From: Cytobacillus depressus
GTDB lineage: Bacteria; Bacillota; Bacilli; Bacillales; Cytobacillaceae
NCBI RefSeq assembly: GCF_008923245.1
Contig: NZ_WBOS01000001.1
Span: forward strand, 248,001 to 312,000
Reading direction: 5' to 3'
DNA length: 64,000 bases
Positions within the stretch are counted from its first letter, which is position 1. The number at the start of each line of letters is the position of its first letter. Position numbers and translations under genes: made by a program. The notes beneath the pieces were generated by a model, which was not told the origin of the DNA, made no database searches, and saw only the letters and a list, made by a program, of their open reading frames with translations. Below are positions 54,701 to 62,106 of this stretch, in pieces.

Positions 54701-55426
54701 CTTTAACGACGTATAGAATATTCTTTCCGGAATAACACCCCATGAAGCAAATGAATCCTTTACACTCTGTTTAAACTGTGCAAAGCTCAATTCTTCATCA
54801 CGATGTTTATCAATTTGATTAATAATTAAATACACTTGCTTCCCAGCAGCTGCTAGCTCCTTCGTGAATAAAAAATTCAATTCTGACTGGACATGATTAT
54901 AATCCATCACATAAAATACTAAATCAGCAAGATGCAATGCCGATTCAGTTGCAATTCTATGGGCATCATCGGTTGAATCGATGCCCGGTGTATCCATAAT
55001 AATGGCATTTTCAGGCAAGCTTGTTTGCGAATAGCTAATTTCTATTGAATGGATTTGATCCCCATCCTTGCAATACGATTTTACTTTCTCGTAATCATAA
55101 GGAGCAGGGTATAATCTCGGGATTCCCTCTTTGAAAATAACCTTCGCATAGTCCTCTCCCGCTTTAATTTTCACTAAGTTCGCACTCGTTGGAATTGGGC
55201 TGGAAGGCAAAAGGTCCTCTCCAATGATTTTATTAACCATACTAGATTTCCCAGCAGAAAAATGCCCGCAAAAAGCAATCGAATATTCTTGCCTGTCTAG
55301 CTTTAAAGCTAATTCCTTCGCTCTATCTGCAGTTTGTTGATCTTGATTTTTATTGAAGTATTCATATAAAGCTGTAATTCTTTGTATTAATGCAGCAGTA
55401 TCCTGTTGCAGTACCGTTTGAACCAT
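51752..55426 (-). CDS. dynA: Two-headed bacterial dynamin-like protein DynA
   Basis: About 1224 aa: two dynamin GTPase modules fused in tandem. Module 1 has GHFSAGKSSMVNKI (near 48-61) and MDTPGIDSTD; module 2 has GAFSAGKSSFANAL (near 623) and DTPGADSINA. Long helical stalk regions follow each. DynA tethers and fuses membranes and aids membrane-stress resistance in Bacillus. The inner ATG with AAGGGG upstream was preferred to an ATG 11 codons before. It is downstream of bcsA-ypbQ, but separated by a microprotein gene and terminator. Confidence 0.93.
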   Translation of the reverse strand: MVQTVLQQDTAALIQRITALYEYFNKNQDQQTADRAKELALKLDRQEYSIAFCGHFSAGKSSMVNKIIGEDLLPSSPIPTSANLVKIKAGEDYAKVIFKEGIPRLYPAPYDYEKVKSYCKDGDQIHSIEISYSQTSLPENAIIMDTPGIDSTDDAHRIATESALHLADLVFYVMDYNHVQSELNFLFTKELAAAGKQVYLIINQIDKHRDEELSFAQFKQSVKDSFASWGVIPERIFYTSLKQETHKENEFDSLQKFISEKIANRKTLLPESVYHSLKKLTSDHAVFLEEKSWEEIEKNKNKLEQLSQSEREALPEKVAELENKLTNIRKSIEKAEIEFNKKVDDVLKNAYLMPFQTRDLAESYIESCQASFKVGLFFSRQKTEQERMNRLENFYRDFSEKVQSQLDWHLKELLVKELNQYDIHDSNILAKAQNHQVVFSKELLANTVKEGALLSGDYVLQYTNELAESVKKIAKNSLLEIKELLLQALALKSQKEENAIESEWKQVKQYEEAWQQLLLLKESLRTANEKMNDFLIGHFPHQLYEEASKQLIAGQQEEVEIITETNDFASVSNELGAKHEAVKESEEPEVQRVEEHTIDALVAKLSFTANAIQDVPGFKKMAAELMQKADRLKDKQFTVALFGAFSAGKSSFANALIGHKLLPVSPNPTTAAINKIMPVNEQNSHGTVLVKVKASQILFDDVNRSLKVFNLSAANFDDAISKIKKVMNELAEIDANEKTHLAFLNAFLKGFDSFRDVLGSTIKTDLEEFKSYVAVEEKSCFVEMIEVFYDCELTQKGITLVDTPGADSINARHTGVAFDYIKNSDAILFVTYYNHAFSKADREFLIQLGRVKDSFELDKMFFIVNAIDLANSEEEKEAVLEYVGEQLVQYGIRKPSIFGLSSLEALADKLENRQDVKSHIKRFEDSFYSFITSELMEISVTAAEMEWKRVLDQLRTFIKSSHENKELKVQKRAQLEKEQSSIIELIEKQDDAIFIQRLEQEAGELVFYIKQRVFLRFNDFVKEAFNPAALKDDGRNLKKALQNALEEFLQSFGFDFAQELRATTLRLESYIHKLCKQALEMLSLSTADINKELKFSPFEARTLEGMDFETAFANEDPMKFKKALVHFKNPKSFFEKNERKHLSDELEQIMGEPAEQYLQVHGKRLQEHYDGLFVQEYKYLLSIVIEQVNEYYDGLLAVLRDDFPIEKLEKTEKEIANFSGYKEL

Positions 55427-55539
55427 AAGTGCGTATCCCCTTGTTTGTGAAGTAATCATTCACCTATATTCTAAATGATTTTTCATATAATTCCTATATT
55501 TAGAATATGGAACTGCGCATTTTGGTTAGAGAAAAAATA

Positions 55540-55560
55540 AAAACCAGGCTCGCACCTGGT
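55540..55560 (-). terminator. Terminator of the 31-aa microprotein gene
   Basis: AACCAGG TGCGAG CCTGGTT followed by TTTATTTTTTC on the minus strand. Confidence 0.8.
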
Positions 55561-55575
55561 TATGTAGTATAAAAG

Positions 55576-55671
55576 TTATGATCTTGTATGTGGTTTAGCA
55601 ACATGATTTAAAACATATTTCATTGTTACTGCATATGCTGTTACTGTAACCGCAATAAATATCGTCACCAT
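55576..55671 (-). CDS. 31-aa single-pass membrane microprotein
   Basis: 31 codons from an ATG behind AGGAAGGTG. One hydrophobic helix (MVTIFIAVTVTAYAVTM) then a short basic tail (NHVAKPHTRS). It has its own promoter with two Fur-like boxes and its own terminator, so it is a complete, iron-regulated unit. Bacillus has small Fur-controlled basic proteins (Fbp), but I see no specific match. Very likely expressed; function unknown. Confidence 0.7.
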   Translation of the reverse strand: MVTIFIAVTVTAYAVTMKYVLNHVAKPHTRS

Positions 55672-55700
55672 CTGTAACAACACCTTCCTGTTAGTATTAA

Positions 55701-55756
55701 TGAGAATAATTTTCAAATTCAATTAGAATTTTATCATTAACGATAATCATTTTCAA
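55701..55756 (-). promoter_or_regulatory. Promoter with two Fur-like boxes
   Basis: TTGAAA (55751-55756), 17 bp, TAAAAT (55728-55733). Fur-like 15-mers: CGATAATCATTTTCA (55741-55755, 13 of 15 to TGATAATNATTATCA) over the -35 and spacer, and TGAGAATAATTTTCA (55701-55715, 12 of 15) just downstream of the start of transcription. Confidence 0.7.
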
Positions 55757-55773
55757 TAGCACTTACATCCATT

Positions 55774-56334
55774 TCATACTTTTTTTAATCTTTTGGACAA
55801 GCCTAACACTTCAGGAAAAGCTTCTTTATAAGAAGTGAGTTCCTTTAATGCTTTCTCCTCCGCTGGAATGCGGATAGCAAGGATAATCACATTTAAAATA
55901 GTAAAAAGCATAGCTGTTATATATGCTTGGAACAGAAGCGGGATAATAATAAATTCAGCGGAAACGATTGTATAATTTGGATGCTTAATGAATCGATATG
56001 GTCCTTTTTTCACAATCTCCGCTTTCGGCAATACGATAATTTTTGTATTCCAATAACGCCCTAAAGATGCTAACGCCCAAAATCTCCCAGCTTGTGTTAA
56101 TAAAAATAACGATAAAAGGATTGGCCATATGGGTGATATTATTTTATCGTAATGAAACACCTCAATTATATAGGAAACGAAAAACAAGCTATGTACGATA
56201 ACAATAAAGATGTAGTGCCCTTCTCCAAATTCCAGTGCTCCTTGATTTTTCATCCAGCGCTCATTTTTCTTAGCAATGCATAATTCTGCTACTCTTTGGA
56301 AGATGACTAAAGCAATAAAAAAAGTAAAAAGCAT
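55774..56334 (-). CDS. ypbQ: Isoprenylcysteine methyltransferase-like protein YpbQ (BpsB)
   Basis: 186 aa, four to five membrane segments, ICMT-like. The C-terminal SAM-binding segment RFIKHPNYTIVSAEF (near 113-127) and the late EEKAL motif are visible. Three bp after bcsA; in Bacillus subtilis this pair makes alkylpyrones and methylates them. Same role inferred here. Confidence 0.9.
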   Translation of the reverse strand: MLFTFFIALVIFQRVAELCIAKKNERWMKNQGALEFGEGHYIFIVIVHSLFFVSYIIEVFHYDKIISPIWPILLSLFLLTQAGRFWALASLGRYWNTKIIVLPKAEIVKKGPYRFIKHPNYTIVSAEFIIIPLLFQAYITAMLFTILNVIILAIRIPAEEKALKELTSYKEAFPEVLGLSKRLKKV

Positions 56335-56337
56335 ACA

Positions 56338-57426
56338 TTATGACTCCCATCTCAGCAGCAGCATTTCTGAGGAAAACCCCGGTCCTAAAGCTGTCGCCAA
56401 ACCAAATTCACCTGATTTCCCTATTTCCATAAAGCGTTTTAAAACGTACAAAATGGTTACTGAAGACATATTTCCGTATTCCTTAAGAACGTCAAGTGAA
56501 ATATTCGTCATTTCAGAGTCAATGCCTAACGTTCGAATATATGCATCGATTACTTTTTTTCCTCCTGGATGAGCAATGAAATGATGAATATCCCCTATAG
56601 CCATTTTCTCTTGCAATAAGAAATTGTTAACGTTTGGCTTTAACCATCCTTCGATTATCGTCGGTATATCCTTAGAAAAAACGACATAAAGACCTTCATT
56701 CCTCATTTCCCAGCCCATTACATCCAATGAATCAGGCATGAAGGATGACTGTGTAGCTATGATCGCAGGAACGGATTCTAGCCTCTGAAAGGACTTCCGA
56801 TCGACTTGATCCCCAGTGATGAGGGCACAGGCCACACCATCGGCAAAAAGGGAGGTTCCGATTAAATTACTTTTTGAACGATCATTCCTTTGAAATGTTA
56901 AACTGCATAATTCAATCGCAAGCACTATGGCTTTGGCGCTCGGAAAAGCTAGACAGTACTCGTACGCGCGTGACAAGCCAGAGGCTCCGCCTGCACAGCC
57001 TAGTCCCCAAATTGGAATTCGCTTCGTATGCGGACTAAAGGCAAGTTTATTCATTATTCTTGCTTCAATACTAGGAGTTGAAATTCCGGAGCTTGAAATG
57101 AAAAAGATGGCATCAATTTCTTCGTACGAAATTCCCCTCTTTAGGAACACTTCACTTCTTAAACAGCTTTCGATTGCTTCAGCCCCTAGTTCTACTGCAT
57201 TTTCAATATAAGCATCATTCCGCTCGGCGAAAGTTTTCTCTGTTTTAAACCATTCAAGTCCTTTCACAAAATGGCGTTTTTCAATTTGCCCATTATGGAA
57301 CGCTCTTAGCAGCCGCTCAATATCTTGAAAACTATCGGAAAATAAATCCCTTGCAAAATCCATCGCCTCATCCTGCTTTAAAATATACGAGGGTATGGCT
57401 TCCGCAACCGAAACAATTGATGGCAT
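56338..57426 (-). CDS. bcsA: Type III polyketide synthase BcsA (BpsA)
   Basis: 362 aa chalcone synthase-like. Catalytic Cys144 in GLGCAGGASG, His in FIAHPGGKKV (near 290) and Asn in YGNMSSVTIL (near 323) form the triad. Uses long fatty acyl-CoA starters and malonyl-CoA to build alkylpyrones. First gene of the bcsA-ypbQ operon. Confidence 0.93.
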   Translation of the reverse strand: MPSIVSVAEAIPSYILKQDEAMDFARDLFSDSFQDIERLLRAFHNGQIEKRHFVKGLEWFKTEKTFAERNDAYIENAVELGAEAIESCLRSEVFLKRGISYEEIDAIFFISSSGISTPSIEARIMNKLAFSPHTKRIPIWGLGCAGGASGLSRAYEYCLAFPSAKAIVLAIELCSLTFQRNDRSKSNLIGTSLFADGVACALITGDQVDRKSFQRLESVPAIIATQSSFMPDSLDVMGWEMRNEGLYVVFSKDIPTIIEGWLKPNVNNFLLQEKMAIGDIHHFIAHPGGKKVIDAYIRTLGIDSEMTNISLDVLKEYGNMSSVTILYVLKRFMEIGKSGEFGLATALGPGFSSEMLLLRWES

Positions 57427-57508
57427 AATTGCTCTCTCCTTCTTTCATCCTTTTTGATAATTTTTCCCAAAAGTGAGTTCTTATTCAAGACATCTCTAGC
57501 ATAAGAAA

Positions 57509-57537
57509 AAAACCAACCTCATAAGAGATTAGTTTTA
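57509..57537 (-). terminator. Terminator of the 33-aa gene
   Basis: AAACTAATCTC TTAT GAGGTTGGTTT with two G-U pairs, followed by TTTTTC on the minus strand. Confidence 0.7.
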
Positions 57538-57540
57538 TCA

Positions 57541-57642
57541 TTAATTATCTTCCCCAGGCATGTAGGAATAGGAATCATTTGCATGATTTTTTTGGTCATT
57601 ATTATCAATAAATAACTTTCCAGTTTCTAAATATGTTTCCAA
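57541..57642 (-). CDS. 33-aa acidic small protein
   Basis: TTG start behind GGGGAGAGGAAAGC. Highly polar: METYLETGKLFIDNNDQ, later SYSYMPGEDN. It ends directly before a terminator, which supports a real gene. No similarity recognised; possibly a spore-associated peptide, but nothing in the sequence shows it. Confidence 0.55.
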   Translation of the reverse strand: METYLETGKLFIDNNDQKNHANDSYSYMPGEDN

Positions 57643-57735
57643 GCTTTCCTCTCCCCTAAAAATTGTTCATTTTTGAAAACAAACTACATTTACTTATTGT
57701 TAGTATCAGGAATTTTTTTTGCTAAACTAGCATAC

Positions 57736-57766
57736 AAAAAAAGCTCCCTCTTTTTGAGGAAGCCAA
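57736..57766 (-). terminator. Terminator in a gene-free stretch
   Basis: GCTtCCTC AAAAA GAGGgAGC followed by TTTTTTTG on the minus strand, with no gene upstream of it on that strand. It may end a small RNA or act as an attenuator for the 33-aa gene. Confidence 0.6.
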
Positions 57767-57955
57767 CGTTTTGAAGGAGTTGCTGTGCACTATTATTATA
57801 AAATGTTTTATAACAAGTTACATCACCAAATCTTTTCCAGTCCATAACAGTAATAAATTGTCCCTTATTAAAATAACAACTTTTGATATATTTTGATTTA
57901 ACCCTACGTTTTTCATGGTAGAATAGTTCTAGTTAATTTCCTGGAGGAATGCCTT

Positions 57956-58405
57956 GTGTCGCTAACAAAAAGTGTGACCGATATTTTGAACGGGACGATT
58001 GAAGCTGTTAAAGCTGTAGTGCCGTTAGAAATTCATGTTGAGAAACCAGCTCTTTTTACACAGCCATTTAACCAGCATTCATTTGGGGTCCTAATCGGGA
58101 TGACAGGCGATGCAAGAGGCCGCATTATTATTGATGGGGATGGATGGGTATTCGGCAAAATTGGTGAGGCCATGTTCGGTATTGAGCTTGAAGGTGAAAT
58201 GCTCGAATCATTTGCTGGAGAGCTCGGCAATATGATTGCTGGAAGTATTTCAACCTATGTTTCAGAAAAAGGGTTTGAAATGGATATTACACCACCGACT
58301 GTTTTGGTTGGCCAAACAAAAGTTTATGGCTTCTCGAAAGCGTATCGCCTGCCGGTAACCGTTCAAAATATAGGGAATTTAATGATTGTGTTAATGGTAG
58401 AATGA
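57956..58405 (+). CDS. CheX-like chemotaxis phosphatase domain protein
   Basis: 149 aa CheC/CheX/FliY fold. The phosphatase motif E-x2-N is intact (AGELGNMIAG, near 87-96). One motif only, as in CheX. It dephosphorylates CheY-P or a related receiver. No chemotaxis gene adjoins it. GTG start with TGGAGGAA upstream. Confidence 0.85.
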   Translation: MSLTKSVTDILNGTIEAVKAVVPLEIHVEKPALFTQPFNQHSFGVLIGMTGDARGRIIIDGDGWVFGKIGEAMFGIELEGEMLESFAGELGNMIAGSISTYVSEKGFEMDITPPTVLVGQTKVYGFSKAYRLPVTVQNIGNLMIVLMVE

Positions 58406-58458
58406 TAGACTAATCACATATTTAAATAGTACAAATCAGTACCGTTTTTGTTTTTTTA

Positions 58459-58602
58459 TCACTCTGGTGATGTATAATTTTTAGCTTCATTCTGGTGGTG
58501 CACTTCAATAATTATTTTTTTCATTTCTGAAGAGCCGCAAACTGAACAAATTTGTACTTCTTTATAAAAATGCTTGCAATAATCGCAATAATATTTCTCC
58601 AT
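58459..58602 (-). CDS. 47-aa zinc-ribbon protein
   Basis: 47 codons: two CxxC knuckles (YYCDYCKHF and QICSVCGSS) form a zinc ribbon, followed by a strand (KKIIIEVHHQN). Convergent with the CheX-like gene. The start could instead be an ATG four codons earlier (MWKV). No function known. Confidence 0.65.
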   Translation of the reverse strand: MEKYYCDYCKHFYKEVQICSVCGSSEMKKIIIEVHHQNEAKNYTSPE

Positions 58603-58684
58603 CACTTTCCACATCCCGTTATACTCAGTTTAACCATTATATTTTCAAGGAGAACAATTCGTGAATGGAAATCAAAAAAATTAG

Positions 58685-58765
58685 AAAAGCGTAAACGCCT
58701 CGCAAAGGAGCATCGACTAAAAACCGCCACGTCCTGTACGTCGGGGGAGGCGCTGGGGGTAGACA
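58685..58765. repeat. Short, reversed copy of the TGTCTAGCTCCAG repeat
   Basis: AAAAGCGTAAACGCCT at one end and GGCGCTGGGGGTAGACA at the other are the reverse complements of the ends of the 51288-51582 element with a few changes; the inside is much shorter and contains CCACGTCCTGTACGTCGGGGG, also matching the long copy. Confidence 0.65.
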
Positions 58766-58770
58766 AAAAA

Positions 58771-58793
58771 GGAACCGCCCTTTAGACGGTTCC
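58771..58793 (-). terminator. Terminator of pbuX
   Basis: GGAACCG TCTAAAGGG CGGTTCC followed by TTTTTTG on the minus strand. Confidence 0.8.
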
Positions 58794-58796
58794 ACC

Positions 58797-60104
58797 TTAT
58801 GATGCTTTTGTTTCCTTTATGTTAATTGATTGTTTTTGATTAAATTTCAATTCATTAAATAAAAGATTTAATAAAATGGCCGTTAGACTGCCTGCGACAA
58901 TCCCATTTTCTGTTAAAATACGGATACTTTTAGGCAATTCAGCAAAAAGGCCTGGAACAACTGTGACACCAAGCCCCATCCCAACAGAACAAGCAATAAT
59001 TAGTAAATTTTCCTGTGAGGCAAATTCCACTTGGCTGAGCATTTTAATGCCAGCAGCAACTACCATTCCGAACATCGCTACCATCGCACCACCCAATACA
59101 GGGTTTGGAACAACCGTTGTGATTGCACCAATTTTGGGTACAAACCCAATGAGAATAAGCATAGATGCAGCTACATAAATGACAATATTCTTTTTTACAC
59201 CAGAAATTTGGACAAGCCCGACATTTTGTGAATATGTAGTATATGGAAATGAGTTAAGAATTCCACCTAGTATACTCGCAAGTCCTTCAGCACGATAACC
59301 TTTAACTAAGTCCTTCTCTCCAATGTTCTTATCGCAAATATCGGCAAGCGCAAAATAAACACCTGTAGACTCCACTAGGCTTACTATTGCAACTAAAGTC
59401 ATCGTTAAGATCGGTATAATCTCAAATGTTGGCAGACCAAAATAGAATGGCTTAGCCATATGAAACCATGATGCCTCTGCTACAGCAGTGAAATCAACTT
59501 TCCCCATAAAGAAGCCGGCAACTGTTCCTGCCATTAATCCGATTAAAATGGAAATAGATCGTACAAACCCTTTTGAAAATCTAAATAAAAGAATAATAAA
59601 TAATAAAGTTCCAAATGCGAGAGTAATATTTGAAAGTGCGCCAAAATCTGCGCTTCCTTGACCGCCAGCCATGTTATTCATGGCAACAGGAACAAGTGTG
59701 ATACCAATAATAGTTACTACTGAACCTGTTACGACAGGGGGAAAAAACTTAATGAGTTTGCCAAAATATTTTCCGATGAAAACGACTATTATTCCTGATA
59801 CGATGATCGCTCCATATATCGCTGAAATTCCGTAGTCATTACCAATGGCAATAATTGGACTGACTGCTGTAAATGTACATCCAAGCACAATTGGGAGACC
59901 GATGCCAAAATATTTATTTTTCCAAACTTGAAAGATAGTTGCGATCCCACTCGTCATAATGTCAATCGAAACGAGATAAGTAAGCTGTTCGCCTGTTAGA
60001 CCTAATGCCCCGCCAATTATTAGCGGCACGATGACCGCCCCAGCGTACATGGCCAATACATGTTGAATACCTAAAGAAGCTATTTTATACGGTTTTTGTT
60101 TCAT
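58797..60104 (-). CDS. pbuX: Xanthine permease PbuX
   Basis: 435 aa, NCS2 (UraA/UapA fold), 14 membrane segments. The family motif with the substrate-binding Gln/Glu is near SLVESTGVYFALADI (about 240). Imports xanthine with protons. Downstream of xpt on the same strand behind the guanine riboswitch; unusually, 150 bp separate the two here. GCGGAGGAG before the ATG. Confidence 0.93.
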   Translation of the reverse strand: MKQKPYKIASLGIQHVLAMYAGAVIVPLIIGGALGLTGEQLTYLVSIDIMTSGIATIFQVWKNKYFGIGLPIVLGCTFTAVSPIIAIGNDYGISAIYGAIIVSGIIVVFIGKYFGKLIKFFPPVVTGSVVTIIGITLVPVAMNNMAGGQGSADFGALSNITLAFGTLLFIILLFRFSKGFVRSISILIGLMAGTVAGFFMGKVDFTAVAEASWFHMAKPFYFGLPTFEIIPILTMTLVAIVSLVESTGVYFALADICDKNIGEKDLVKGYRAEGLASILGGILNSFPYTTYSQNVGLVQISGVKKNIVIYVAASMLILIGFVPKIGAITTVVPNPVLGGAMVAMFGMVVAAGIKMLSQVEFASQENLLIIACSVGMGLGVTVVPGLFAELPKSIRILTENGIVAGSLTAILLNLLFNELKFNQKQSINIKETKAS

Positions 60105-60159
60105 CTGCCAAACTCCTCCGCTTGATCTAGGCTAAATTAGTGAATGCTGCTGATTTTGG

Positions 60160-60222
60160 CCATATGCTTGCAGGTTTAAGTTTACTTCGAGAGGAAACGT
60201 AAGAGAACATATAAGCATATGG
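60160..60222. repeat. Inverted repeat between xpt and pbuX
   Basis: GCCATATGCTT / AAGCATATGGC, 11-bp arms with a 42-nt loop. Could be a processing or mRNA-stability site in the bicistronic transcript. Confidence 0.45.
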
Positions 60223-60257
60223 CGGGTTGTTCTTCAAAATGATTTAACAGAGCAAAC

Positions 60258-60839
<582 letters not shown>

Positions 60840-60871
60840 TTAAATTTATAAAACTGCCAATATAAAAGAAT

Positions 60872-60934
60872 AAAGCCTGCAAATCCAAGACTTCACATCA
60901 TAATAACGAGTGAAGCAATGATTTACAGGCTTTC
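60872..60934 (-). terminator. Expression-platform terminator of the xpt riboswitch
   Basis: AAAGCCTGtAAATC / GATTTGCAGGCTTT with an inner TGCTTCAC..GTGAAG, followed by ATTCTTTTAT. Formed when guanine is bound. Confidence 0.75.
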
Positions 60935-60988
60935 TAGTAAAAATAAAGCTGAATATATAAGATACGAAAAGTATCAATATCATTGCTA

Positions 60989-61055
60989 CTCATAGTCGGA
61001 TTATTTACGGTAGTCCGGTAGAAACTTGCAAGCCATATCCCTGCCATTATATGAG
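60989..61055 (-). ncRNA. Guanine (purine) riboswitch aptamer
   Basis: Minus strand starts CTCATATAAT and ends CCGACTATGAG (P1 pair), with loops GGGATATGG and TTTCTACCGG and the L3 block CTACCGTAAAT, all as in the purine aptamer. The discriminating base in CGACTATG is C, which means guanine rather than adenine. Confidence 0.97.
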
Positions 61056-61289
61056 TGAGGCATAACTATATAAAATTATTTTGCAATAAGATTATTATAG
61101 CACCATTTTTCATGAAATCAACAAGGAGATTGGTAATTATCCGAATTATTTTTGATTTATTTTTTAAAACGTTCGCATTTTTGCGACAATAATATTTCTG
61201 TCTTTATACATCATCCCCTTTATTAGTACCAATGAGTAGGCCACTAAATTTTCCTCTTCACAATTTCTTCACATTTCTCTTTTATTATT

Positions 61290-61305
61290 TGTGATTTATA
61301 TCACT
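61290..61305. promoter_or_regulatory. Fnr/CRP-type site upstream of the ba3 oxidase operon
   Basis: TGTGATTTATATCACT matches TGTGA-N6-TCACA at 9 of 10 fixed positions, about 155 bp before the first gene. The promoter elements beside it are weak to the eye. No gene is seen in 61110-61458 otherwise. Confidence 0.5.
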
Positions 61306-61458
61306 GAAATACCAATTTTACACTATTGCCATAGTAAGAAAGTAACGAATGAACAATTTGTGAAATGAAAGATACTACCTAGATTCCTATAAATAGTGGA
61401 GTATTATGAAATTGTAATCATTTACTTTTTCCAAATATCCGAAAAGGAGTGAAAGAGA

Positions 61459-61608
61459 ATGGCGAAACCAGAATTAAGCAGACAACCCGAACCTGAAATT
61501 GAAGACAGTTCCTCTTTAAAAGGGACACTAGCATCCGTTTTTATATTAGGACTTTTCTTAATCGTAATTTGGGCTGGCGTATACGCGTTATTTTTAGATC
61601 GTTCGTAA
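61459..61608 (+). CDS. Cytochrome c oxidase subunit IIa (ba3 type)
   Basis: 49 aa: a polar N-terminus (MAKPELSRQPEPEIEDSSS) and one membrane helix. Such a short subunit IIa always accompanies ba3 oxidases, where it supplies the helix missing from subunit II. 21 bp before subunit II; AAAGGAGTGAAAGAGA upstream. Confidence 0.88.
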   Translation: MAKPELSRQPEPEIEDSSSLKGTLASVFILGLFLIVIWAGVYALFLDRS

Positions 61609-61629
61609 TTATAGAAAGGGGAAAAAGCC

Positions 61630-62106
61630 ATGCATATGCATAAATTCGAAAAAATTTGGCTTATCTTTGGGATTGGATCGCTACTTGTATTCCTTACCGT
61701 ATTAGGAGTCAGTGCCTTCTATCTCGGAAATCAACCGCCAAGCTGTTTAGCAGTCGTTGATCCGGAAAAAGTTGATACAACTGCACCTTTTGATGAGCCT
61801 GGCCTTAAAAAAGTAGAAGGCAAGGAATGGGATTATGAATTAATTTTTGTTGCTTCTGCATTCAATTACGAACCAGGAGAAGTTCAAATTCCAAAAGGGG
61901 CGAAAGTAAAAGTTATTGCAACTACGAAGGATGTCATCCATGGATTTGAAGTAGCGGGCACAAACGTAAACATGATGCTCGAGCCGGGTTACATAAGCGA
62001 AAATGTTTATTCTTTTAACAAAACTGGTGAATTTTTAGTTCTATGTAATGAATATTGCGGGGTTGGTCACCATATGATGACTTCTAAAATTGAGGTGGTT
62101 GAATAA
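61630..62106 (+). CDS. Cytochrome c oxidase subunit II (ba3 type)
   Basis: 158 aa. One N-terminal membrane helix and an external cupredoxin domain. CuA ligands: H in DVIHGFEV, then the CNEYCGVGHHMM cluster with two Cys, His and Met. Receives electrons from cytochrome c. Its stop overlaps the next start by one base. Confidence 0.92.
   Translation: MHMHKFEKIWLIFGIGSLLVFLTVLGVSAFYLGNQPPSCLAVVDPEKVDTTAPFDEPGLKKVEGKEWDYELIFVASAFNYEPGEVQIPKGAKVKVIATTKDVIHGFEVAGTNVNMMLEPGYISENVYSFNKTGEFLVLCNEYCGVGHHMMTSKIEVVE

Noticed and set aside
58552..58785. Rightward 77-codon frame with a hydrophobic start
   Set aside because: It is antisense to the zinc-ribbon gene and then runs into the short repeat copy; no ribosome binding site.
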